The notes below the pieces were generated by a model. That model did no database searches. It had not been told where the DNA came from and saw only the letters and a program-made list of their open reading frames with translations. Source: Clostridiales bacterium (lineage in GTDB: Bacteria > Bacillota > Sulfobacillia > UBA995 > UBA9673). Taken from it: a stretch of DNA of 5,286 nt. Position 1 is the first letter of the stretch; each line of letters starts with the position of its first letter. The stretch covers positions 1 to 5,286 of the forward strand of contig DPMO01000242.1 in assembly GCA_003541445.1 (NCBI GenBank), read 5' to 3'. A program made the translations under genes and the position numbers. Positions 1-5,286 of this stretch are shown one piece after another.

Positions 1-67
1 CTGGCTGGAGCCGGGCGACATCGCCAACACCCGGTCCCTCGCCGACCTCCGCCGGCTCCTGCGCTGA
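1..67 (+). CDS. C-terminal end of an unidentified protein (partial)
   Basis: The frame starting at base 2 reads 21 codons and ends with TGA at 65-67. The visible residues end in DIANTRSLADLRRLLR. An 'N/DT-x-x-DL' phrase followed by an Arg/Leu helix is common at the end of MobA/CofC-like nucleotidyltransferases (usual form 'DIDTPEDL'), so that family is a possible identity, but 21 residues are too few to assign one. The frame fits the G/C-rich third positions of the neighbouring genes. The stop lies 19 bp before the next gene, and the Shine-Dalgarno of that gene follows the stop directly, so the two are probably co-transcribed. The start lies outside the window. Confidence 0.55.
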   Translation, partial: WLEPGDIANTRSLADLRRLLR

Positions 68-68
68 G

Positions 69-74
69 AAGGAG
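69..74 (+). promoter_or_regulatory. Ribosome binding site for the metalloenzyme gene
   Basis: AAGGAG lies just after the upstream stop codon and 12 nt before the TTG at 87. An in-frame TGA at 78-80 rules out any start further upstream, so this site supports TTG 87. The alternative GTG at 93 would be 18 nt away, which is too far. Confidence 0.6.
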
Positions 75-86
75 TGCTGACGACCG

Positions 87-1043
87 TTGGGCGTGCTCTT
101 CGTCTTCGTCGACGGGCTGGGTTTCGGGGACACCGACCCCGCGGCCAACCCGCTCCGGAGCCCGGGGCTCGGCTTCCTGGGGCCCATCGTCGCTTCGGAT
201 TCCGGTCCGCCCGGCCCGGGGGCCGTGCGGAAGGTACGGTTCGCCGGGCGGCGGGGCTGGCTGGCCGCCGCCGACGCGTGCCTCGGGGTGCCGGGCCTCC
301 CCCAGAGCGCGACCGGGCAGACGACCCTTCTCACCGGGGTCAACGCCGCCGCCTACATGGGACGGCACATCAACGCCTTCCCGAGCGGGCGGCTGAGAGC
401 CCTCCTCGAGGAACAGAACCTCCTGACCCTGGGGGCGAGGGCCGGACGGAGGGTGACCTTCCTCAACATGTTCCGGCCGGACGGTCTCAGGCTCCTCCTG
501 GAGGGCAGGCGACGCCCCTCGGCGACGACGGCGGCCGCCCTCGCCGCCGGGCTCAGACTCCGGACCGTGGAGGACCTCCTGGCCGGACAGGCCGTCTACC
601 ACGACGTGACCTGCTGGACCATCCACGGGCAACACTACGGGGTGCCGTTGGTCACCGCGGAGGAGGCGGCCGCCCGCGCCCTGAAGGTGGCCCGGGCGCA
701 CGACTTCTGTCTTTACGAGTACTTCCTGACCGACATCGCCGGACACGGGCAGGACCGCGACCTAGCGACAGGGGTCCTGAAGAACCTGGACGACTTCCTG
801 GCCGCGGTCGTGGGCGGCCTGGACGATGAGCGGGAGACGCTGGTGGTGGCCTCGGACCACGGGAACGTGGAGGACCTGACGTGCGGGACCCACACGGCCA
901 ACCGTGTCCCGGTCCTCGCCTTCGGGCGCCGGGCCCGCGAGACGGTCGAGGGTCTCGAGGACATCTCCCAGGTGGCGGCGAGGCTTGCGCGCGCGGCGGG
1001 CATCCCGGGAGTCCGGGAGGGTGGTGAGGCAGAGCATGGATGA
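87..1043 (+). CDS. Alkaline-phosphatase-superfamily metalloenzyme (iPGM/phosphopentomutase-like), substrate unknown
   Basis: This is a 318-residue protein of the metalloenzyme family that includes cofactor-independent phosphoglycerate mutase and phosphopentomutase, which transfer phosphate through a Ser or Thr phosphoenzyme at a two-metal site. The full ligand pattern is visible: Asp9 in FVDGLGFGD; Ser74 in QSATGQ, aligning with the nucleophile of iPGM (SEVGH) and phosphopentomutase (TTTGH); Asp216 and His220 in TDIAGHGQD; Asp257 and His258 in SDHGN; and His269 in THTANRVPV. A cap region lies between about residues 90 and 200. The protein is clearly shorter than iPGM (about 510) and phosphopentomutase (about 390), so neither name should be transferred. 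No signal peptide is seen, so it is probably cytoplasmic. The TTG start is the only one compatible with both the in-frame stop at 78-80 and the ribosome binding site at 69-74. The 3' end overlaps mutS2 by 8 bp, which suggests translational coupling. Family is confident; reaction unknown. Confidence 0.88.
   Translation: MGVLFVFVDGLGFGDTDPAANPLRSPGLGFLGPIVASDSGPPGPGAVRKVRFAGRRGWLAAADACLGVPGLPQSATGQTTLLTGVNAAAYMGRHINAFPSGRLRALLEEQNLLTLGARAGRRVTFLNMFRPDGLRLLLEGRRRPSATTAAALAAGLRLRTVEDLLAGQAVYHDVTCWTIHGQHYGVPLVTAEEAAARALKVARAHDFCLYEYFLTDIAGHGQDRDLATGVLKNLDDFLAAVVGGLDDERETLVVASDHGNVEDLTCGTHTANRVPVLAFGRRARETVEGLEDISQVAARLARAAGIPGVREGGEAEHG
1026..1029 (+). promoter_or_regulatory. Ribosome binding site for mutS2 inside the upstream gene
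   Basis: GAGG, within the purine-rich stretch GGAGGGTGGTGAGG, ends 6 nt before the ATG at 1036. It supports that start over upstream in-frame codons, which would lie deep in the metalloenzyme gene. Confidence 0.5.
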
Positions 1044-3813
1044 GCGGACCCTCGAGGTCCTGGAGTTCGACAAGATTCGCCGCCTTCTGGCGGAGGAGAC
1101 GTCCTTCGGCCCGGGGCGCGATGCCGCCCTGGCCCTGGAGCCCGTCACCGACCCCGCCGCGGTCGAGCGGGCCCAGCGGGAGACGTCGGAGGCCAGGTCG
1201 CTCCTTGACCGCGGGGAGGGCGTGCCCCTGGGTGGACTGCGCGACATCAGGCCCTTCCTCGCGGACGCCCGCGCGGGGGCTCTCCTGGAGCCTTCCCAGC
1301 TCCTGGACATCGTGCAGACGTGCGAGGGGGCCTGGAGGCTCCGGGGCTTTTTGCGCGGCCGGGCCGGCGACTGTCCCACTCTCGCCGCCGCGGCCGACGG
1401 CATCGGCCACTTCCCGGAACTTGTGGCCGCGATCCGCCGGTGCGTGACGGACCGCGCCGAGATCGCCGACTCCGCCAGCCGCAGGCTCCAGCAGATCCGG
1501 TCGGCCTCACGGGCCGCCCTCGCCCGGGTCAAGGAGAAGCTGGAGTCCATCGTCCGCTCCCCGGAGCACCGGAAGGCTCTCCAGGAGCCCATCATCACCC
1601 TCCGCGACGACCGGTACGTGGTCCCGGTCCGCGCGGAGTACCGGGAGGCTCTTCCCGGGGTCGTCCACGACCGCTCGGCGAGCGGGATGACCCTCTTCGT
1701 CGAGCCCCTGGCCGTGGTGCCCCTCAACAACGAGCTGAGGCAGCTCGCTCTCGAGGAGCGCGACGAGGTCGCCCGCATCCTCCGCGAGCTCACGGACACC
1801 GTCCTGAGATTTGCCGACGAGCTGGCCGAGACCGTGAAGGTCCTCGGGCACATCGACCTCTGCGTGGCCAAGGGGCGTCTCAGCGGCCGGCAGGACGCCG
1901 TCTCCCCCGTCCTGGGTGAGGAGGGGACGCTTGACCTCAGGGAGGCCAGGCATCCGCTCCTCAAGGTCGAGCCCCCGGGGCGGGTCGTCCCGGTGAACGT
2001 GCGGATAGGTCAGGACTTCGACACGATGGTCATCACCGGCCCCAACACCGGCGGCAAGACGGTCACCTTGAAGACCGTCGGTCTGCTGACCCTCATGGCC
2101 CTCGCCGGCCTCCACGTGCCCGCCGCGGAGGGCACCCGGGTCTCGGTCTTCCGGGGCGTCTGGGCCGACATCGGGGACGAGCAGAGCATCGAGCAGAACC
2201 TCTCGACGTTCTCCGCCCACCTCCGGAACATCATCTCCATCATCGACCACGTCGAGAAAAGCGGGGGAGAGGGACAGCTCGTCCTCCTCGACGAGATCGG
2301 GGCCGGCACCGACCCGGCCGAGGGGGCCGCCCTCGCCATGGCCCTCCTCGACTACTTCCACCGCCGGGGGGCCAGGACCATCGCCACCACCCACTACAGC
2401 CAGATCAAGGCCTTCGTCTACGAGCGGGAGCGCATGGTCAACGCCTCGGTCGAGTTCGACGTCGAGACCCTCGCTCCGACCTACCGCCTGACCATAGGCC
2501 TGCCCGGACGGAGCAACGCCCTGGAGATATCGAACCGCCTCGGCCTGCCGCAGGACATCATCGGGAAGGCGAGGGGCTTCCTGGAGTCGACCGGCCGCGA
2601 CGTGCCCGCGCTCATCCAGAAGCTCGAGGAGGACCGGGCCAGGGTCGAGGCGGAACTCCGGGAGGCCAGGGAGTCTTCGCGCCGCGCCCGCGAGATGCAG
2701 GAGGAGCAGGCGCGGAAGTGGGCCCACATCCGGGCCGACGAGGAGAGGGTGCTGGCGAAGGCCAGGGAGGAGGCCAGACGCATCGTCCGGACCGCCCGTC
2801 TGGAGACGGCCGCTCTCCTGGAGCGTATCCGCGAGACGGAGAGGCGCCTGGCCGCCCTGGAGGCCCTGCGGAGACAGGCCGGAGCGGAGGGCGTGGCGGA
2901 GGCGGCGGACGGGGCGGACGGTGCGGACGGGGTCGGGGGCCCCGGCGCGGACCAGGCGCCGGAAGCGCCCGGGCCTGCGGCGGCGACTCCGGAGGTCCTG
3001 CCGGACGTCCCCTTGGAATCGAGGCGGCGTCTCGACCGCCTCGAGCAGGCGGCCCGCGACATCCTGAGACTGGCCGAGAGAAGGGCCGGGTCCTTGGCCC
3101 TGCCGGGTGCGGGACCGCAGCCCGAGGGGGACCATGAGGCCGACGCCGACCGGCGCCCCTGGCCGACCCCCGGCCGGGGGGCGGGCGTGACGCCCGAGCC
3201 CGAGGTGGTCAGACCTGGTCGGACCTTCTACGTGGCCGGCCTCAGGCACTTCGGCGAGGTGCTGGCTCCTCCCGACGAGGGGGGCATGGTGAGCCTCATG
3301 GTCGGGTCGATGCGCCTCACGGTCCACATCAGCGACCTCCGCCTTCCGGGTCAGGCCGGGGTGCCTCCGGCCCGGCCGACGCGTCGGGGGGAAGCGGAGG
3401 GAGCAGAGAGGGTGAAGGGCGGCCGGGGGTCAGGTGCGCCGGAGCCGGCCGCGGGCGCCGGTGTCACCCTGGAGAAGGCCCTGGAGGTCTCCCCTGAGCT
3501 CCACCTCCGGGGTCTGACCGTGGAGGAGGCTCTCGCCAGACTCGACAAGTACCTCGACGACGCCGCCCTCGCCGGTCTGGAGACGGTGAGGGTCGTGCAC
3601 GGACGGGGCACAGGGGCCCTCCGTCAGGCGGTGAGGGACCACCTCGACGGATGTCCCCACGTCCTGTCCCACCGCGCGGCCGCACCGTCGGAGGGCGGCA
3701 CGGGGGTCACCTTGGTCCGCCTGCGCCAGACGGAAGGCGACGGCGGCGACGGCGGCGACAGCGGCAACAGCGGCCGTTCCGGGGGGCCGGGCCTGGGAAG
3801 GCCCGAGGGCTAG
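1036..3813 (+). CDS. mutS2: Endonuclease MutS2 / ribosome-rescue ATPase with Smr domain, enlarged
   Basis: This is a 925-residue MutS2, longer than the usual 780-790. The family lacks the mismatch-recognition domain of MutS; it is linked to suppression of homologous recombination and, in Bacillus subtilis, to splitting collided ribosomes. The N-terminus (MDERTLEVLEFDKI) is the typical MutS2 start, and a core/lever region runs to about residue 310. The ATPase shows Walker A GPNTGGKT at 335-342, the STFSAH signature at 390-395, Walker B LVLLDEIGAGTD at 415-426 and the TTHYSQ switch at 451-456. A charged coiled coil covers about 560-620. A KOW-like beta domain lies at about 723-770 and the Smr domain at about 819-897, with HGRGTGALR at 855-863 intact. 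The usual Smr LDLR motif reads LHLR, with His823 in place of Asp. The extra length is low-complexity linker at about 616-720 and 771-815 plus a Gly/Asp-rich tail at about 898-925. ATG 1036 is chosen from the family start and its ribosome binding site; it overlaps the upstream stop by 8 bp. Confidence 0.96.
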   Translation: MDERTLEVLEFDKIRRLLAEETSFGPGRDAALALEPVTDPAAVERAQRETSEARSLLDRGEGVPLGGLRDIRPFLADARAGALLEPSQLLDIVQTCEGAWRLRGFLRGRAGDCPTLAAAADGIGHFPELVAAIRRCVTDRAEIADSASRRLQQIRSASRAALARVKEKLESIVRSPEHRKALQEPIITLRDDRYVVPVRAEYREALPGVVHDRSASGMTLFVEPLAVVPLNNELRQLALEERDEVARILRELTDTVLRFADELAETVKVLGHIDLCVAKGRLSGRQDAVSPVLGEEGTLDLREARHPLLKVEPPGRVVPVNVRIGQDFDTMVITGPNTGGKTVTLKTVGLLTLMALAGLHVPAAEGTRVSVFRGVWADIGDEQSIEQNLSTFSAHLRNIISIIDHVEKSGGEGQLVLLDEIGAGTDPAEGAALAMALLDYFHRRGARTIATTHYSQIKAFVYERERMVNASVEFDVETLAPTYRLTIGLPGRSNALEISNRLGLPQDIIGKARGFLESTGRDVPALIQKLEEDRARVEAELREARESSRRAREMQEEQARKWAHIRADEERVLAKAREEARRIVRTARLETAALLERIRETERRLAALEALRRQAGAEGVAEAADGADGADGVGGPGADQAPEAPGPAAATPEVLPDVPLESRRRLDRLEQAARDILRLAERRAGSLALPGAGPQPEGDHEADADRRPWPTPGRGAGVTPEPEVVRPGRTFYVAGLRHFGEVLAPPDEGGMVSLMVGSMRLTVHISDLRLPGQAGVPPARPTRRGEAEGAERVKGGRGSGAPEPAAGAGVTLEKALEVSPELHLRGLTVEEALARLDKYLDDAALAGLETVRVVHGRGTGALRQAVRDHLDGCPHVLSHRAAAPSEGGTGVTLVRLRQTEGDGGDGGDSGNSGRSGGPGLGRPEG
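2905..2931 (+). repeat. Three 9-bp tandem repeats in the mutS2 linker
   Basis: GCGGACGGG, GCGGACGGT and GCGGACGGG follow one another and encode three Ala-Asp-Gly triplets (residues 624-632). They sit in the flexible linker between the coiled coil and the KOW-like domain. The unit is a multiple of three, so copy-number change would keep the frame. Probably replication slippage in a tolerant linker. Confidence 0.8.
3736..3774 (+). repeat. 9-bp imperfect repeats encoding the mutS2 Gly/Asp/Ser tail
   Basis: GGCGAC is followed by two GGCGGCGAC units, then the diverged AGCGGCAAC and the start of another AGCGGC unit. They encode Gly-Gly-Asp and Ser-Gly-Asn steps after the end of the Smr fold. The tail looks disordered and is not part of the usual MutS2 core. 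Confidence 0.7.
3788..3805. terminator. Possible bidirectional hairpin terminator between mutS2 and the PBP gene
   Basis: CGGGCCT pairs perfectly with AGGCCCG around a four-base loop, GGGA, which fits the GNRA pattern on the + strand. The hairpin lies within the last codons of mutS2 and 8 bases past the stop of the - strand gene, so it could act on both transcripts. No T-tract follows on either side, so a classical intrinsic terminator is not demonstrated. Confidence 0.3.
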
Positions 3814-3819
3814 CTAGCC
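3808..3819. other. 12-bp palindrome made by two abutting stop codons
   Basis: GGCTAGCTAGCC is a perfect palindrome centred between 3813 and 3814. The TAG of mutS2 (3811-3813) and the TAG of the - strand gene (3814-3816, read as CTA) touch with no spacer. The symmetry arises because both genes end in a Gly codon followed by TAG. No known binding site is recognised. Confidence 0.7.
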
Positions 3820-5286
3820 GCCTGTGCCCTCCTCGCCGCTGTTGCCGGAGCCGTCCCCGTCTGCACCTGTCTCGTCGGAGCCCGCCTGCCCGGAGTCATC
3901 TGAGCCGTCCGTCCCGGCATCGCCGGCGCCGGAGTCATCCGTCCCGGGTTCCCCGCCCGGGCCGGTGACGATGAGCCGGCCGGTCATGTTCCGGCTCGCC
4001 TTGCCGGCGTAGACGCTGGAGTAGAACTCGAACTCGCCGGCCTTGTCGCAGATGAAGGTTATGGTCTTCTGCCGGCCCATGAGGCATATCTCGTCGATGC
4101 CGTAGGCCGGCAGGGCGAAGCCGTGGTTGGCGTCCAGGGCCTGGACCTTGACCGTCAGCTTCGTGCCCAGGGGGACGGTGATGGTGTCAGGGCTGAACTG
4201 CCCGAGATAGGCGGCGACGACGACCTCGGCCACCGGACCCGCGTAGGGCGGCTCGGGGGTCGGGTCGTGGAGTTCGCAGTACTCGGTCGGGTACTCCTCG
4301 GCCGCGTCGCGGGGGATGTAGGTCATGAGGCGCTCGGTCTTCTCGTCGACCTTCTGGAAGACCTCGTAGGGCTCAGGCCTCTTGATGAAGGTCCGGACGA
4401 CCTTCTCGGGGCACTCCGGCCGGGCCAACTGCCACGGGCGGTGCGCGCATACGACGGCCGTGGTGTGGACGTCGCAGGTGCGGATTGGCTGGCGGCCCTC
4501 CACGAAGACCTCCTCGCGCAGGTGCTCCCTCGGACACGACGGCCCCGGGAGGAGACCCGACTTGGAGCAGACGACGACACGCACGATGCCCGGCGGCTCC
4601 TCCCAGTCCCGCACGGGCTTGCCCTCCAGCCAGCGGGAGACGGTCTCGCGCCATATCGGGGCGCAGTAGGTCCCGCCGAAGATCTTGTCCATCGACTTCG
4701 GCTGGTCGTACCCCATCCAGAGGGCGCCGACTATCTCCGGCGTGTAGCCGATGAACCAGGCGTCCCGGACGTCGTCCGTGGTCCCCGTCTTGCCGGCCGC
4801 GGGGCGCCCGAAGTTGGCCCCTTGACCCGTCCCCTGGGTGACGACCCCGCGGAGCATGTCGGTGACGAGGTAGGCCGTCTGCTCGGAGATGGCCACCTCG
4901 CGCTGGGGCTCGTTCTCCTCCAGGACGTTCCCGTACTTGTCCTCGACCCGCAGGACGGCCAGGGGCTCGACGCGGATGCCCCCGTTGCTGAGGGCGCAGT
5001 AGGCCTGGGCCATCTCCAGGACGGACACGCCCTGGGTGAGCCCGCCGATGGCGACGGCGAGACTGGTGTCGTTGTGGGTCCCTTCCGTGACCAGCGAGGA
5101 GATGCCGAGGCGCCGGGCGTAGCGGATGCCCGTCTCCACGCCGATGTGGTCGAGGAGCTTCACGGCCACGGTGTTGATGGACCACTCGAGTCCCGTGCGG
5201 AGCGGGACGAGACCCCGGTAGAGGAGGTTGTAGTTCTCCGGACTCCAGGGCTCCTGGCCCGGGAGGTGGTAGGTCTTGACCGAGTC
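3814..5286 (-). CDS. Penicillin-binding protein (PBP1A-type) with C-terminal cupredoxin domain, N-terminus outside window
   Basis: The frame is open to the window edge and gives the last 490 residues, numbered here from the edge, of a peptidoglycan D,D-transpeptidase acting outside the membrane. The transpeptidase occupies about 1-230: SIN, the SxN motif, at 36-38 within LEWSINTVAVKLL, and KTGT at 166-169 within AAGKTGTTDD, followed by DAWFIGYTPE. The catalytic SxxK serine and any glycosyltransferase domain lie outside the window. Class A is inferred from the wording around SxN and from the segment after the domain, with its Cys, SGLLPG and CP motifs. Six Cys fall in that spacer (240, 251, 271, 280, 292, 337). 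Residues 352-440 form a cytochrome-oxidase-II-like cupredoxin whose CuA Cys, Cys and His positions are Ser, Ala and Ser. Residues 441-490 are a Gly/Asp/Ser tail with 13 acidic and no basic residues. A GTG at 5167-5169 is not the start, because it falls just after the SxN motif. Confidence 0.93.
   Translation of the reverse strand, partial: DSVKTYHLPGQEPWSPENYNLLYRGLVPLRTGLEWSINTVAVKLLDHIGVETGIRYARRLGISSLVTEGTHNDTSLAVAIGGLTQGVSVLEMAQAYCALSNGGIRVEPLAVLRVEDKYGNVLEENEPQREVAISEQTAYLVTDMLRGVVTQGTGQGANFGRPAAGKTGTTDDVRDAWFIGYTPEIVGALWMGYDQPKSMDKIFGGTYCAPIWRETVSRWLEGKPVRDWEEPPGIVRVVVCSKSGLLPGPSCPREHLREEVFVEGRQPIRTCDVHTTAVVCAHRPWQLARPECPEKVVRTFIKRPEPYEVFQKVDEKTERLMTYIPRDAAEEYPTEYCELHDPTPEPPYAGPVAEVVVAAYLGQFSPDTITVPLGTKLTVKVQALDANHGFALPAYGIDEICLMGRQKTITFICDKAGEFEFYSSVYAGKASRNMTGRLIVTGPGGEPGTDDSGAGDAGTDGSDDSGQAGSDETGADGDGSGNSGEEGTGG
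3817..3966 (-). other. Low-complexity acidic Gly/Asp/Ser tail of the penicillin-binding protein
   Basis: These 50 codons follow the cupredoxin fold. By count they hold 18 Gly, 13 Asp or Glu and no Lys or Arg. The tail is probably disordered and, given the enzyme's topology, extracytoplasmic. It resembles the shorter Gly/Asp tail of the convergent mutS2 gene; both contain SGNSG. Confidence 0.8.
3967..4233 (-). other. Cupredoxin-like domain with degenerate CuA site (part of the penicillin-binding protein)
   Basis: The wording FSPDTITVPLGTKLTVKV, then NHGFALP, then AGEFEFY and finally NMTGRLIV is that of the cupredoxin domain of cytochrome c oxidase subunit II and related copper proteins. The first ligand position, His388 (codon 4123-4125), is kept, and Met434 (3985-3987) is kept. 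The loop C-S-x-x-C-G-x-x-H-x-x-M reads S-S-V-Y-A-G-K-A-S-R-N-M, so both Cys and the second His are gone. Binding of CuA or of type 1 copper in the standard way is therefore not expected. Loss of CuA ligands with the fold kept is known in quinol oxidase subunit II. Confidence 0.85.

Larger units (their letters stand above)
3762..3847. repeat. 13-bp inverted repeat spanning the convergent gene ends
   Basis: CGGCAACAGCGGC at 3762-3774 is the exact reverse complement of GCCGCTGTTGCCG at 3835-3847. Each arm lies in the Gly-rich tail of one of the two convergent genes and encodes Gly-Asn-Ser-Gly in both proteins. The 60-nt interval contains both stop codons, the hairpin at 3788-3805 and the palindrome at 3808-3819. 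A transcript running through from either side could fold into a cruciform-like structure. It may equally be chance between two similar low-complexity coding tails. Confidence 0.55.

Noticed and set aside
74..829. A 251-codon + strand frame overlapping the metalloenzyme gene
   Set aside because: The product is an Arg/Gly/Pro-rich sequence without motifs, while the other frame carries every catalytic motif of the metalloenzyme family.
904..1035. Extension of mutS2 upstream to an in-frame start at 904
   Set aside because: It would add 44 Arg/Ser-rich residues not seen in MutS2 and overlap the metalloenzyme coding region, including its region near His269. ATG 1036 gives the typical family N-terminus and has a ribosome binding site.
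762..1964. A 400-codon - strand frame across the metalloenzyme-mutS2 junction
   Set aside because: It is rich in Ser and Arg from antisense reading of G+C-rich codons and crosses two real genes. No domain is seen.
1507..3327. A 606-codon open frame on the - strand opposite mutS2
   Set aside because: It lies wholly within a confidently identified mutS2. Its product is Gly/Arg/Val-rich with no recognisable domain, as expected from an antisense frame in very G+C-rich DNA.
3967..4233. Functional CuA or electron-transfer domain
   Set aside because: Both Cys and one His of the site are replaced by Ser, Ala and Ser, so the standard copper site cannot form.
3814..5169. Penicillin-binding protein gene starting at GTG 5167-5169
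   Set aside because: The same frame continues to the window edge with family-typical sequence, including the SxN motif at 5173-5181, so this GTG is an internal Val codon.
1..5286. tRNA, rRNA, CRISPR array, insertion sequence or phage element
   Set aside because: The window is filled by coding sequence of uniform composition with no such repeats, RNA folds or transposase motifs. The only non-coding gap is 19 bp.

Overview
This is a very G+C-rich window with tight gene packing and third codon positions that are almost all G or C. A full-length MutS2 with KOW-like and Smr domains, next to a PBP1A-type penicillin-binding protein with a Cys-containing segment after the transpeptidase, suggests a high-G+C member of the Bacillota (Symbiobacterium, Thermaerobacter or Limnochordia-like). 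That placement is an inference from gene content and style. No 16S rRNA or other taxonomic marker is present.

Layout. On the + strand are the last 21 codons of an unidentified gene (ends at 67), then an alkaline-phosphatase-superfamily metalloenzyme related to cofactor-independent phosphoglycerate mutase and phosphopentomutase (87-1043), then mutS2 (1036-3813). The first gap is 19 bp and the second junction is an 8-bp overlap, so these three are probably one transcription unit. On the - strand, a penicillin-binding protein gene enters from the right edge and ends at 3814, so its stop codon abuts the mutS2 stop with no spacer. The window is essentially all coding. I see no RNA gene, insertion sequence or CRISPR array.

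Most interesting content. The penicillin-binding protein carries, after its transpeptidase and a six-Cys spacer, a C-terminal cupredoxin domain of the cytochrome oxidase subunit II type, followed by a 50-residue Gly/Asp/Ser tail. In this domain the Cys-x3-Cys-x3-His part of the CuA site reads Ser-x3-Ala-x3-Ser, while the earlier His and the final Met remain. It looks like a cupredoxin fold reused in a cell-wall enzyme after losing CuA. Separately, the MutS2 Smr domain has LHLR where the family normally has LDLR, at a position linked to Smr nuclease activity, while its HGxGTGxLR loop is intact. The convergent junction also holds a 13-bp inverted repeat within the Gly-rich tails of both genes, a 7-bp hairpin with a GNRA-type loop, and a 12-bp palindrome over the two stop codons.

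How the genes relate. MutS2 acts on branched DNA or collided ribosomes in the cytoplasm. The metalloenzyme is probably a small-molecule phosphotransferase or phosphatase. The penicillin-binding protein cross-links peptidoglycan outside the membrane and is transcribed independently towards the others. Nothing in the sequence ties the three into one pathway.
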